This document shows positions 12,801 through 27,800 of a DNA stretch of 64,000 bases, piece after piece. The stretch covers positions 138,331,118 to 138,395,117 of the forward strand of contig OX465579.1 of assembly GCA_950022655.1 (NCBI GenBank). Reading direction: 5' to 3'. This DNA is from Alentia gelatinosa (lineage: Eukaryota > Annelida > Polychaeta > Phyllodocida > Polynoidae). The position numbers and the translations under genes were made by a program. Numbering within the stretch: the first letter of the stretch is position 1; the number at the start of each line of letters is the position of its first letter. The notes under the pieces are model-generated. The model was not told the DNA's origin. It saw only the letters and a list, made by a program, of their open reading frames with translations, and did no database searches.

Positions 12801-15800
12801 CAATATCAGTGGCTACATATTGATGTTTATCTCACCCCTGGTATTTTTTCTCCATAGACTTAATATTGGGAACTTGTATTCAACGCCCATGAGATATTTA
12901 AGAAAAATATCCAATGAGGGATTATGTCACAAATGTTAGGTCATTAGTGAAGGATGAGATAAATTCAGAAATCTATTCAAGTTTTGGGTCAGAGCTCGAA
13001 CCAATCTCGTTTGAATCGCTACCTAAATCACGTCCCTTCGCCTTGTGAATTACTACATGATTCAAACTCGATGGGATACAAGCTCTGACCCAAATTCATA
13101 GGTTTCCTCTATAGTATTTTTATTGAGTTTAGGATCAATGGTCGGTAGGATATAGCTACCTGCCCCCAATCACCGTATTTTTTTATACACATTTGTATAG
13201 CTTCAGTGAGTAGTGTAAGTGTACATGCATTCTGCTCACTATTGTAGATCACACGTAATCCTCTATTTGCTGAGGTGACCAGAGATATCCTGCGGTATGT
13301 AGACAGAGACCTATCAGACCCGGTAAGTGAAACCTGAGATTGTACATTATTAAGGTTAATTGAAAGCTGACGCGGCGACGTCCTTTCCCAGCAGCGATGC
13401 TACCTTGAGTATCAGTTTTAAACCTGCACGTAACTACCGTAACCATGTTGCACTGTATGGTGTGGGGGCCCATAGTGACTGGTAACTAGTACAAGACTGC
13501 TGTAGCTTTACAATGTACTCAAATTGTAATTTGAGTCAGGGAAATAATCCTACTCCGGTAGCAGTCTAGTGGGTCCTCAAGGCAATCAGAAATAAAAGAT
13601 GAACAGGAAATGAAGTTCTACAGAATGTGGATGTGAGTGCAAGGCTACAGGTCTCCAAACCAGGACTCCGATCACCTATATATAAACATGCATTCCAGGC
13701 TCTATATTATCAAGTTCCAGCCAGTATTCTTTAACTTTTTTTGTCGAGGCAAAGGGTGCAGCCTATTGATTTGGACAACTAGTATGATTGACTAAAATGT
13801 CTGTCAAATTTAGACCCTCTGGGATCTGTGTGCAGAGGTGATATATCCAGATTTATTCTATTTTGTCTATTAGTTTGTGGGCCCTTTGGCCCTCAGGGTT
13901 TTCATGTATGAAATTCACTATTCTTGTTTAAGGTTAACAGTATTTTTTTTTTTTAAGGTTAACAATATGAATCGTCAGCTGGACTTCTGAAATAGCCAGG
14001 AACATCTTTGCTTCCTTTTGGTTACACTTATGATATGAAAATCTGAATAAAATGTCAATGTTTTATACCTATGCGGGTCCTTTAAGACATCAACATGCCG
14101 ATTCCTCCTGATTACACCTCTTCCCTTTATGGCCTGATGTTAAGTTTACACCATCACCCCGACAATCCTGACAGTGATTTTTTCATGACATTTATATGGT
14201 TTTCTCTGCGCGGCCCAAAATAGGCTGTCAACTTAAGGCACACCGCGTTGAGCTGAGGCTGCCGTAGATAGACATGATCTTGCCAGGGTCTGGTCGGCAT
14301 GCCGCCATGGCAAAGCAGTGTGTCGACTTACATTCGAAGCTCGACAAGTTCACGTCGACGTAAGGTCACTTTCGTCGGCCATGATTCTGAACCAGTTAAG
14401 GTGACTTAAGGTAAGTTACGGCCAAACGTGGTCCCTCCCCCTCTTTGCACCTGGACAGCTCCACGGCAGCTTCCAACAGCGTACTCAATGTATAAAAGTG
14501 TGCTCCTCGAGGCTTCCTCAATGTTTCCCAGTGTGTTTGCGAGGCAACAACTCACCTCGCCTTCACCTCAACTCGCCTAAACACCTCGCCATGGTAACTG
14601 ACATTGATGTGGTCCTTGTATATATGCTGGCAGCACTCATAGCCTCTCTTATCCAACAGCAGCGGCACAGTCATGAGCTCTCCCGCGCCTCATGGAATTC
14701 AGGATCAGGGAAACCAGAGCCGCCAAGCACCACAGAAGAAAACGCAGTATCTGAGTTCGTGATTGGTTATGTGAATCCACACACGGAGCTTATGGACAAT
14801 TTGCCACTTTGCTGACTCGAGAGCTGTGTGTCAGAACTACCTGGAGCCTGACCTTTTTGACTAGATACTGGACCATATCGAGCCTGTTTCAACTCTAGTT
14901 ATTCGATTCAATTCTAAGTTAATTTGTTTCTAGGTTAGAGATAAGTATTCAAGAAGTCATTAATTTCTACTGTTACTTTTATGCTTTCTATAAGGGAAAA
15001 CAATGAAAGTGAACTTTAGTTTAGAAATTTATTAACAAAAAACATTGTAGCAAGCATCAGCATCAGTGGGTACCATGAGCATCAGGGGCAATAAATAATA
15101 AATAAACACATGTGTATCACTTTCATCACAAGGTAACAAAGGCAGAACAAAAATGTGATAAAGGTAAATAAATAATTCATAGTCATTTTCACAGTTCATT
15201 TATCAGCGGCGTCAGTCTCCTTTCTCGTTAGGGGTGTGGTAAGCGTGGCCATGAGTGCTGAGGGGCTGGTGATATTGCTTGGGACACTGCTAGAACCAAA
15301 TAGTGATGAATGATGGGGATCCAACCAGCTAGGTGAATGATAAATCCTCCGAGGACAATTGCCTCTGCGTTGATGTAGATGGCTGCGGATCGGTGGAGGC
15401 AGAATGCTGTTGTGTGGATGTAGATGTGGATGGCAGGCAGGATGTTGGAGCAGTTGGTGGTGGTGGACAGGCAATGTTCATAGTTGGGAACTGCTGCTGC
15501 ACCCAACGCCTGTCTTGGGAGTGCCACACGCCTGGCTGGGATATCACGTGTGCAGGCCACTGTGATGGAGGTGGCTGCCACTGACATGAAGACTGCTGAG
15601 ACTGCTGCCGCTGAGACTGCTGCTGCTGCTGAGACTGGTGCTACACTCCACCTGGTTGCCTAGTCTCGCTGCTGCCAACTCCTGACTGTTGTTCATCTGA
15701 CACTCCTGAAGTACTGCCATGATGTGCTGCATTGCCTAAAACCGATGGTGTTCTTGTAGGCTGCTTAGCTTATCGTCGATGTACCCGGTGAAGGCAGAAG

Positions 15801-18800
15801 AAGGACCATGAGCTACCTTCAAGAATGTCTGGAGCATGGTCATGAGTGTGCCAGAATCAGTCCCCGCAGCAGATGGCGTAACAGTTGGCGATGTGGCTGT
15901 TGGAAGGTTGTTGTCAGACACGGAAGAACACAGCCGGTCTGAAACACTGGCACTGGACAACAGGGTATATAGATTCCAAGTTCTGAGGAAGATGATGTGT
16001 GGAACCAGGAATTGGAATCTGGCCCAGATCCACCTCTCAGTCGCTGTCAGTATTTATGCACCCTGGATGGACATGTGTGGCCCATGGACCGTGCCTTCTC
16101 CGTCCACAGCCGGTATTTGAGGGAGGCATCGCCAGACGTTTGGAATATAGTTCAGGATGCTGGTGCAGATACTGGATAACGTCATCTTTTTGCTCTTCAC
16201 TTTTTGAAGTTCATGATAATTCGTGGTTCTTGGCAGGGAAGTTGAAGTTCTTGGGGTAGTGTTTAGTCTGCCCCCGAAGACTCTGGCTATGCAGTTGGTG
16301 CTGGTTCCTGGGCTTCTGATTCTGAATTATGTGGTAGTATAATGGACTCAACAGCAGCAGCAGTCTCAGGTGTATCTGGTGGGCCTGGTGGAACATCTGG
16401 AACATGTGGTGCAACAGCTGGCGGAACATATATTTCAGCATTAATAATAGTAGTAGCAGTAGTAGGAGCCTTTCTGCGCTTCTGCTTCTTTGGAGGTATT
16501 TTTGTGGACCAGGTTGAGAGTGGTGAGATGTGTGCTCTTCTACAGCTTAAAATGGAATGAAGACCTGCCCACCATGCCATCTTTTATATACCAAAAGTGG
16601 ACGCAAGTCGACGGGAATAAATCTAACCCTGTCTTAACTAGACCTACCAGACCTTAGGGCAATGGGACACGCCTCAAGACCTTGGGCTTCCTGACGGGAT
16701 CAGACTCAAGTCGACAGCCTCTGTGAGAAGTCCAGCAGTCATAAACCCTGGGGTGTTGCCGGGACTGTCGGGTTGGATTTTTTTACAGCCAGAAACTTTC
16801 CCAAGTCGACCCACGATTTGCAATGCCAACAACATAAGGCAGACTCGGAAATAGCCGTCAAAATATAGCAACGCCATGTTGAGGTTGTCGGGACTGTTTG
16901 GGTGATGGTATAAACATAGCATTATGGAAAATAATTCAAAATGTGATAACTTCGGATGTAATTAAGATATTTGGAAACGTATGGTTCAGGGACAGTATGG
17001 TTCAGGGGCAGTATAGCTTCGGGACAGTTAGTGAGGGGCAATATGTAAGATGAGAGCCAATATGGTAAGAGGCATGCGACAAGTTCACCGACTCCCATAC
17101 GATTTGGGAACTAATCGTTCATATTGGGTTTTAGTTCATTCCAGAGTACAGATGATTTAGAATTCGGCCTCATTTTGAATACTGACAGTGTATTGGCTTC
17201 GATGATATTTCGTGAAATTTCGGGCAGTTTCGGGAGCTTCAAATATGTGAAAGCATGCAATTACACCCGATATTTCTGGGAGAGGAGATACAAAATTCTC
17301 AGAAATTCCCCAAAACTGTACGATGAAACGTTTTTGCGGTGAATTCTCGCTTTACTCCCATTTAAGTAATGCCCTACCCAATTATAAAGTGATTAGGTGG
17401 ATCGTTCAAATATTTTCATCTTCTATGTGTATGTTTTTTGCCCTGCAGAACGGCGGGTTTTACAGCGCAGAAGACGCAGACTCGCTGCCGGAGTTGGGCG
17501 CCGCGGACAAGAAGGAGGGCGCCTTCTGTGTCTGGACCTGTGAGCAGCTCGAGACTTTACTCAGTGCGCATGTGCCGGAGCATGATCAGCTCAGTCAGGC
17601 AGACGTCTTTAAGCACCATTACGGGGTGAAAAAAATGGGCAATGTCGACCCTTTACAGGTACGTTAGGCGTAGTTTCTCTGAGACCATAGGCATATAGAT
17701 GGCTCTCCAGGGGCTTTAAGTTGACCTGTATGACAAAGAGCAGCTCTGACAGTAGGTCAGCATACAATGTAATAGAAAGTCCAATAGATATCGACCTATT
17801 TGATATATTGAAATTTCTCAAGTCTAATAGTGCTTTGAAGTAATTCTCAATTTGACATAACGTCTCTTCTGTTTTGTCTCTCTTTCATGGCCAGGATCCG
17901 CATGACGAACTCAAGGGACAGAACGTTCTCATCATTAGAAACGGCGTCGAAGAAACGGCTGAAAAATTCTGCTTGACAGTTGAAGAGACGAAGTCCATTT
18001 TGGAGGCATGTCGAAAAACTCTATTTGAAGAACGTAAAAAACGTCCATCTCCGCATTTGGACAACAAAATGATAACCGCATGGAACGGTAGCTACCATTA
18101 CATTTTCTCCGGATCTCTTTTATCAAAGCTGGGAAAGATAGAAATAATCTTATACTTTTTGTTTTACTCTATTACCTGGTTGATTTTTTAAATGAAATAA
18201 ATACTACTTCTGTTGGGGGTCTATGAAAACATTTTCCTCGTCATTGAACGCGGGCAGGGTTTATATCTGGGCGGGTGAAACATCAAATTTTATTCAAATT
18301 GAATTTAACCTTGTCAGAAAGGAGCGTAGATCATCAATGATTTATAATTAACATTATACTTTCTCTAAAAAACGTATATATGGTAAATTGCTCAGCGAAA
18401 TTGCCACTACAACAGAAGATAGTAAATTTGTGAGGTCATTTACCATTCATTTACAAAGGTTTCCCTGTAACGTTTCAATTCTATGCTGACATCCTAGTTT
18501 GATTAATACTATCTGTTTAAATGTATGACACACTCCCAATGCCTTGACCGACACTCATTGAGGGGTTTTCGTATAGCGCCTACAAGCAGATCAACGAGCT
18601 GCCCTTGGTTGTTACTGTATATATATACACCAGTCCGGTATTGATTTACTCGTTTATCGTCCCTTCTTTTTTTTTATCAGATTTAACACGTAATCCACGC
18701 TGCAATCTACACATTTTAAGCACTATAGTAAACAGAAATAGAAAATAATTATAGATCTATGAACCTTCCGTCGATGTTTTCATTGATCATGAAACTCTTC

Positions 18801-21800
18801 CAGTTTTTAGTATTCTCTACAAGAAATTAATACACATAAACTAAAAACTGACCACTCGATGCAAAGGCATACTAGAGTTAGATTTTCGGACTGACTCGTC
18901 AGGAGTGAGAATTACATTTTGCAGCATTTCCACTGCGGTATACTGTTACATATTTACCTTCATTATCTTCCTCAAGGACTGATGATCTCCGGCTTTGCCA
19001 AAGCTGGGCAGATTCTAGATGACGAGGAGTACATTGAGAGAGCGAGCAAAGCTGCTCATTTTGTGAAGACGCACATGTACAGAGAGGATACTGGTATCTT
19101 ACTCCGCAGTGTCTACGTAGGCGACGGTGACTCCATCAGTCAGATGTACGTATCACTATTCAGTCAAACATCAATTTCTCTCTCGAACGAAAACTCTTCC
19201 TAAAATACTGTGATTAATGGTGTTTAAAACTGTTGTGAATTGTACCATCGGAGGGGATCCCCCTCTAAAATGAGATTCAGCTCAGAAATTAAAGTGAGAA
19301 AGAAGGGTTTGTGATCTCCCGTCACACACTCACCATTTGATGTATTTTGAATGATGCTCTTGGTTTGAATGCTTTATAATTTGATGGATATCATCCATAT
19401 AGAAGGAAAATACTCGATCATACCAAAATCCCATCCCTTCTTTTAATGTATTGTTTCCCTTTGCTGAAATTTTAGATATATATGACGCATTCTTATATAC
19501 TGCCCTTTTACTATTCTGTATCGTCTGCAATCATTCCCTGAAATCCCGCAGGAGTTCATGCTCACTGTCAATTTGACAGCAATTTCTAACATGCTTCGCT
19601 GTAGTATAACGACTCTTCTAATTGCGAACCATAATCTAGAACCTTAGACACTGTCATTATTATATTCACCGGTCCATTAATTGTAACAATAGGAGAAGCT
19701 TATTGATGAATAATTTAGCAAAAGAACATTGTTATTGTACCACATATCGCGCTGTGGCTTGATTATCTGATTTGCATATCGCGTTACAGAGAAGCTCCCA
19801 TTGAAGGCTTTGCTGACGATTATGCATTCCTCATTCGGGGCCTGGTAGACCTTTACGAGGCTGGCTTCGACGAGCAGCTCCTCGTATGGGCCGAGCTGCT
19901 CCAGGAAACACAGAACCGCCTCTTCTGGGACACCGACACCGGAGGATTCTTCAACACGGCCGACGGGGATCCATCCATCATCTTACGCATCAAAGAAGGT
20001 ACGTCTTTCCTCATTTGACTCTACAGATTGTGGTTATAACGAGGGAATGTTGGATTTCTTTAGGTTTAACCTAAAAATGTTTTTTATATTATGGTGTATA
20101 GTTACATGAGTGAGCGGTGCCCTACTCATGGTGGAAAATTATATGGAAGAGTAAATGACGAGGTCATCTATTCTATCAATGTAGTATGTCATCCGATATG
20201 TTACAATATGCTGTCCGATATATTAAAAAGACATTACTAGAAGGTTACTAGATGTACACACTTCCAGGAAATGCATCATGCTTCTGTGTGTGATTCATGC
20301 CAAATGAGTATATATATTTGTTGATAAATCCACCTAGATGTCCATGGATATATACTTGTGCCTGAAGCGTCATCTTGTGAGATAGTGTCAATTTTGATGG
20401 TGATTTTCTTGGTGAAGTTACCCTCGAATCAATGATCAACAGTATGAGTGGGTAGGGTCTGGCTGGTATAGGCATTTGTAAGATATATTGATATACAAAA
20501 TTACACATAATTATTTTCATCAATTTCAGTAGATTACTGATTTATGTTAGAGAGAGGGAGTGCTAGGAAGCCGTATCACTTTTTAAAAAAACACGGAATT
20601 ACGTTAACAATCGGCTCCTGGTTGCAATAACGTTAGAAGATATCGGACGTATATATTCTTAGCGCTGTGTGAGTAGTGGGTTATAGTGTTCTCGAAGCCA
20701 GCTGTGTTTCTCCTCTACAACCCAGTCGGCCTCGAATATAAAAATCTGATTATGAAATACCTCCTTATCCAGGTTCTCTCGATTCCTATATGTCTCTTAA
20801 AGGAACATTTTCTTATCATTCAGATTATACCATATGTAAAGTATGCGCTCAGAACAAAGATGTTCTTGATTAATATATTATAAGATATACAGCAGACCTC
20901 TTAATATATGGGATGGCTTAGAAATTATATGGATTACTCACTTGCGCCCTGACGAAGGCACTACTGCCGAAACTAATAGAAAATATAAGTGATAATCAAA
21001 CAAAAATTGCTAAACAGTTGTATAACCATTCATGAACAATAATGACAGTTATAGAAGTAGACTCATGTTACAGTTACCTTAATCATCTCTATCTTTTACT
21101 TGCAATTGTACTTGATAGAGAATAATTTTGTCACCAGGAAACGAGGCAGGAAAGCCTTGGTCGGTTTGCATGTAGAAGGGTCCACTTTGTCGGACCTGGC
21201 GTGTATCCCGGTATTCACCTGAAGTAGTTCACTTTAAGGTATTGTAAATATAACAGAAAAGGGTGGTTTCAAAGAAGTAAGGGGTATTTGTCAATCCATC
21301 TAGCACTGGAGAAATCCAGGGGGTAAGTACTGGGGTATGTAATCCAATGGGTACCAATTACTCTCGTGGTCATTACAAAAGCGTCCCACTTTACGCCCAG
21401 GTTACTCAATTAGTGCTTGTAAGAATAATAATTCGCCAGTGGTGCTTGGTAAGTACATGTATGTACCTCATGTGTTTGTTTATTCATGAATAGGAGGAGT
21501 GCTAAAACTACGAGGTTATCATGCAACATCAAGAAAAGATCAGAGATATTTTAACATACACCTTCGTGTTTAAGCAAGGAGAACTGTTGTCTTATGGAGG
21601 ATATAGCCACCTTCAGCTTTATAATAACCAAGTGAAATTTCTCTGAATAGTTCTGGTTCTTTTGATTTCTTCAATGACAGCACGGAGATAGCTGTGCCGA
21701 CGATCAGGGGCCTGTTTTTTAGTCGTGACCATTTCCTATAGTGACCAGTTAGTGACCGTTTGGAGACCTTTGTGTTCCAGAGATAAGTTGTCATAACATG

Positions 21801-24800
21801 TGCGACCATTTAGAGGGGTAAACTGTCGTGGTCACTGTTTAGGGTTCCAGAGTTGCGACCAGTTGGTGACCATTTAGCCCAAATGGTGGCATATTTCATT
21901 ACTACAAATAAAGACGTCGCTGTCGGAAAAACAGGCCCCAGGAACTGGTTTCTTAGATGGGATAATCGTTAATAGTGACCGTTTTATAATTATCATAGAT
22001 TTGGCGATAATTAACGAACCATTGGGGCCAATGGTGGCTGTACTTACCTTGAAAACTCAAGATATCTTTAATCGCTAATAACGAACCGGTCCCTGCTCCT
22101 CTACTAAATAGGGACGGAACCAACTGTTTTAATAGATCTTTGTCGCTGATTGGAAAATTTGAAATTTTACTTCAGCTTGGAGCGACAACATGCGAGGTTT
22201 CTGTGGAATAGTTGAGCGATATCTATAGGTTGCATTACTCCGGAAAGGATGGAGTCTAGATTTATTTACGAATATATAAAGCGTCTAGTCACAGACAGAA
22301 TGTTGAAAATTCTTAAGGTTGATTTCAGGATCAGGTCCCTGGTGGTTTCTAGAGGGTAGTACCCGGCAGTGAAGCTGCTTTCCCTACGAGCCTGGTAGAA
22401 TGCTTTAGGGTGACGTATCGTGGCATCTAATGACCCAATCTCAGACAGAAAACATAAAAATACATGCATTATAAATGGCGCTTGTCGCATGCAGGAATTC
22501 ACAATGCTTCAGATGTGATTAACTGCTCTTTTTAGGGCTGTCCTTATTCGATTTTTCTCGTAAAAGTTGTACCGAAAAGAGGCCCTTTTGTGGGGAAGAG
22601 AAAAAAGATAAACACAGAAGAGAGAGGGAGAGCGAGGGAGAGAGAGAGAGAGAGAGAGAGTGAGAGAGAGAGTGCACCGTACGGTGTTTCTATCATCAGC
22701 AATAACGCCAATGACAAACCGTTCTCATTAACATTCTTGTCACCTGCTGGTGTGGTAGTCATGGTGATTTTCATCTTTTACCTGGAAAATGCCTCATTGT
22801 GATGGATGTGCATATAAGCAATATGTAGACCCTATAGTGGGAAGGTAATCAACCAGGGTACTAAGAGGACACAGGAAACTTAGCCCAATAAACTACAAAG
22901 ACATAGCATTTTCACGGATTTCCGTGTTTGTTTTTTATTTCAAAGAGTCATTATTGGGATCGTTCTAAATTTTGAGGTGGGTGTTCAAAATGAAAACTCG
23001 GAAGATGATGAGCGATATTTGCGCGATTCTGCCTATCATAGCTCTCAGCTGAGGCCATGAATTCACTTAAAATAGCTAAAAATGCAGGGGCTCCCAGGGA
23101 ATATGTCTCCTGGGCATCCACCCAGGGCATTGTCTCTGGACGCCGAACGGGGCCTAGGCAGGCCCGAACACCCTGCAGATTTCTCCGGATTAAAAGAAAA
23201 GACAGTCCTAGTCCTATGCCTGGCAAGAGACAGATAGTTTATTATTCCAATAGTAGCCTGACGTCTAATAAATATTTCATTTTTCTGTGATAACTACCAC
23301 TGTCAGTCTAGGGACCCATATTGATTCCTCCGAAAGTTCATTATTTTCAATTATATATGTTATTCATATGTCATTAAGTTGACTAAATATCATGCCTCAT
23401 TGTGATTACTACTTAACACAGGGCAAACTAAGCATAACACCTACCTACCATGTCAGTTTATGAATATATTCAAAAGAGGCGTTCAGAATATATTACATTA
23501 CCACCACAAGCTATATGTACATGTACCAGGTATGTGTTTATGTCATCTAAAACATACATTTCCAAATTAAGACCTGAGCAATAACTTTCACCTCAATATA
23601 CATGTGAAGGTGCCTATCGAATCAGACGGTGTCATGGACAAAGCACTCACCGCTTCCGAAATTCGTTGTTCGGATTATCGGATTAGGTTATTTCAGTAGT
23701 AACATGAAAATCATTCCAGACTCCCAGAGGCCAAACCTTCGCTCCTAACGTTTATAGGAGCATGGTATTGATACAAGAGACCATATGCATAAAAGAAACC
23801 TGCTGGTGTCAGTGAGCATTTCAGCTTGGAATCAGGGATGCGAACTATTACTACAAGCTGGTAGTCCTTTGTGTTAATTCGCGCATCAGCAATTACAGAC
23901 TCCACTCCATCAAAATCAATACGTGCATTAATGCAAATTCTATTTCACCGCCCTATCGTGATATACTGGTCCAATCAACAACCTGGTCTCAACATTGTGG
24001 AATATGTCATAAACCATACACCAAGTATCATAATCACACACATATTATTATCTAAATACAATAAGATTTTTCGCGATCCTGTCGTCATCTCTGTGTCAGT
24101 GGGGAGGGGTAGATAAAGGTAGGTTATGATTATGTCTATGTTTGTTGGTTTTGGTAGTTGAACGTCCAATTTGTTCAATTAGACTTATATGTATATGTGG
24201 CACGATATACATGTCTATGTGGCACAAAACCTAGATTCACTTCCAATTGAATATCAGTTGTGGGTTAGATCTGTCTTGTTTATGCGTTAGGATCTAAGGA
24301 AATCCCTATATTTATACCCTGATTCATTTCTTCGGACCTCAGACCAATAAGGACAATCAATAACCTCCATTTGGAAACCCAAATAAAATAAACTGTCTTT
24401 TTTGCCGCCATTATTAAGGAGACAGGTTGTCTGAAAACATGAAGGTGTTGTGTCCTTTTTCGTCCAGTTATGCTCCATGAAGCCCCAGTCGTTTCCCCTC
24501 CCTGCTCATTTCTGTTTTTACCAGGCACCCCATGCACGTTTGGAAAAACACCAGTGCCCCTTCCAGAGTATGAACGCTCCAAAGGCTTCGATTCTTTTTT
24601 GTGGGGTATAAAAAGATGTCGATCCCCTTTGTCTTGACCTTTGGACGGAAAACAGAGCGGACAGGACGCGTGTTTTAGCTGCGTCTCGTTGGAGGGCGCT
24701 GTGGCTGTGCCCGACCCGGAAGCCAGTGCCGTGCCGCACGGACGGCCGTTCCGTAAATTGACGCCCTTCCAAGAAATGGCCGTAATTGGCTTGTTGACAT

Positions 24801-27800
24801 GTTTGATTGGGGCGTCCCGGCTGGTGGCGCTGCTCGCGGGCTCCCAGTGCAACACGGAAACGCCTTCCCGTGGAGGTGTCTTTCTGTGCACCCTCACATT
24901 GTTGTTTCTTGGAAGTAACATATTTTTGGAGTAATAGATGCAAAAACATTTTATTGGTTTCAAATCATTGACCGATATTTTAGACCCACCCCTTTCTCAT
25001 TTTACACCTCATAGTAACCGGTTTTGTGAATTTAGGCTAATTACAAATTAGTCACGGAGAGATACCATAGGAATTTGCTGGTATCCTATTCTCTACCTTA
25101 ATTTTCAAATAATTTGATTATTATCGAAAAAAAACCATAAAACACATCAAAGGGATTGTTAGTTATAGTGTATTGAGTATTAGCAACAGAAAAAGTAATA
25201 TGCCTTTTTTTACAGGCCGGTGTCACACCTTATCTGGTTGGTTACGCAATGCCTGCAGCCAAACAACCCCCTGGCAACGTATTCTTTAGCATTGGATCAC
25301 TGAGAGTATTGGCGTTCGTTTATAACACCCATGTACATTATTTTTTTAGAGAAATACCCGCTATTGCATCGTATTCTATGGTAATCCAGCTACAATTTGA
25401 TGTGTCACACATGGATATCACCTCAATGATACTTTAGACTCAGACTCGTTAATACAACACCCTAGCAATCTAATCTGTCAAAGAACAACACTCCTACAAT
25501 CACGCTCACCATTCACACTTTAGGTGTGATCGCTGTATCTACAAATTTATAAGTAATAGAAATAGGCTTGGAGAAAATAGCATTCTGCAATGTTATAACT
25601 GAAACCCTTGATCTATCGCACTCATAGGACGCTATTTATAGAATCCTCGATGTCATTTGCACCTGTTGCACTGGAGATGGAATAGAAAGAGTGTTAAGTA
25701 CACATCCTTATCCGTCATAGATCAAGAGTGATATTTGATTTGTGTCCTGTTGCATCAAGTGGGAGACAAGGTAAACGCCCTGACGATTGATGAGGCACGA
25801 GACATGTTTACGATGTTAATCCTGGACCTCTCTACTCGTCCAGTAATCTTAATCTGACCTAGAATCTAGTTTATAAATATCTATTTCTACACTTTCCCTT
25901 TGCTGGTAGCAGAAGGCAGAACATAATAGAACCGATCACAAATAATCAAATTGTCAGATTAAGTAAGTTTCCAAACCCAACAGTTGTTGATTCCATAGAA
26001 GGAGAGGATAGTTGTAAAGGAAAGCAGCAGGACATGAGGGTATGTTCATTATCCATGGCAGGATGGCAGGGTATGTGTGTGGGTTTTGCTTGCCGAATTC
26101 CAAAAAATGAAGCACCCCCCCCCCCCCCCTTGGCAATACATCCCCGCCCCTCCCTCCAGGCAAATACCTCGAAATGAAGTGCCATGCCCTCGGGAATACC
26201 TCAAAATAAAGCATCCCCCCAGAAAATACCCTGATATACATCCCCACCAATAGCCTTAAATCGATTATTTCCCATATACACATATATAAGGAAATAAAGC
26301 CAGGTGAATTCTGGCATGCATATTTTAAACTTCCATAATCAAATCTTGTAATACGCAGCTATCCAGCCCTTGAGAAGTGAGGGCCGTTAGTGATGGTTTA
26401 AGAGCAATTACTGCAAACTGGTTAAATAGATACAGGATTAGATGTCCACCATCTAGGAAGGACCCTTAGCCTGTCACTGTCACTTCGGTGATTTGGGACT
26501 GTCATTTGTCTTCCATTTTCATCAGGCAGCCGTTGTTTTATCAGGGTTTATGTGTACCTTTATGGTGGCATTACAGAAAACGCAGGACATAAATGGCAAT
26601 ACAAGGGCCTAGAATAACCCTGCAATAGTCTCTGCTTCAATAGGCCAACAATTGTGCTGCTAACTTTAGTAAGAAGATCATTGAATAACATTGGAATGTT
26701 ATCTCAGAAAAGCTCTTGCATGGCAGATCGCTAGAAGTTCCAGTGGTGTGCACCCACAGCCATGACACTGCCAGGTGTTACAATACCTCACCTCAATTAT
26801 TATCTTCTCTGCCACAAGAGAGTCATGGCAAGATATTTCCATCATCTTCATTAATACTTTTATTGGCTAAAATTGAATTCTGCCTCCGTTTACATTACTA
26901 TGGGGAGTGAAATAGCACTTAAACACTGGTTTACAATATGTTTTTTGTAGTTATCTAATATGGAGAGATCTGTCCATGTGTGAAATTGAATTAAAGTCCC
27001 CAACACACTATGGGGTTATACTGGTAAATAATGTAAATGGAGGCACATTCTGCCTCTGTATACATAGGTTTATTTCTGTTTCCAAACAAAAACTCAGCCT
27101 GTTATGGGTCTTAGTGTTGGTAGGTGTTGCTGTGGGTGTTGGTTAATAGGTTTGGGTGTTGATGTTGATGTGTATTGGTGTTGGTGGTATGAAAATGGCT
27201 GAAATCTACTTCTGCCTCTGTGTCCATTTATATTTGTCAATATTTCCATAAGATCTGCTAATATGATTTGAAAAAGATATAATATGAGTAGCATAGGATC
27301 ATATCTGTCCATGTGTGAAACAGAATTAAAATCCCCCACACTCTATAGAGTTATACGGCTAAATAATGTACATTGAGGCAGATTCCACCTCCGTCTACAC
27401 ACTTCTGCCTCTGTGTACATAGGAATATCTCTTTCTATAGCATAAATGGGTCTCTAGAATGAAAGGGAGACCTGAGACATCATGGAGCAGCACACAAGCA
27501 TCATACCTGATAAATCTATGGAAAAAAAATTTGGTGGTGGGGGTCTATTATTAAAGAGAAAAAAAGGAAATGACAACTTGCTAGAAAGTGTCATTTACAG
27601 TTTAAAATGGCTTTGAAATGATATATAAAACCATTTCAAATATACTGTACACATAATTCCTAATATTTTCTGGCAGAAGTAATATATAAATTATCATTTA
27701 GGAAGGGAACATGGAAAAAAATATCCTTCATACATTTGGTAACCAATATTTTTATTGCATTAGATAGGGGATCTTTTTGACTTTCTTCTCCTAGGTGAAC

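Larger units (their letters stand above)
14139..16922. mobile_element. Decayed PIF/Harbinger DNA transposon in intron 8
   Basis: The ends are imperfect inverted repeats: left GTTTACACCATCACCCCGAC near 14146, right (minus strand) GTTTATACCATCACCCAAAC near 16914. A second pair lies inside, AGGCTGTCAACTTAAG at 14222 against AGGCTGTCGACTTGAG at 16705-16720, plus extra GTCGACTT copies at 14322 and 16605. Two convergent genes with TATA boxes face each other: a transposase N-terminus (+) and a Myb/MADF-like protein (-). This two-gene plan is typical of PIF/Harbinger. The catalytic DDE domain is absent. Target-site duplication could not be fixed by eye. Confidence 0.7.

Noticed and set aside
24280..24963. 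227-codon open frame on the minus strand, the longest in the window
   Set aside because: Three frames on both strands are open over the same GC-rich patch, and no domain, splice pattern or family-like motif is visible; composition explains it.
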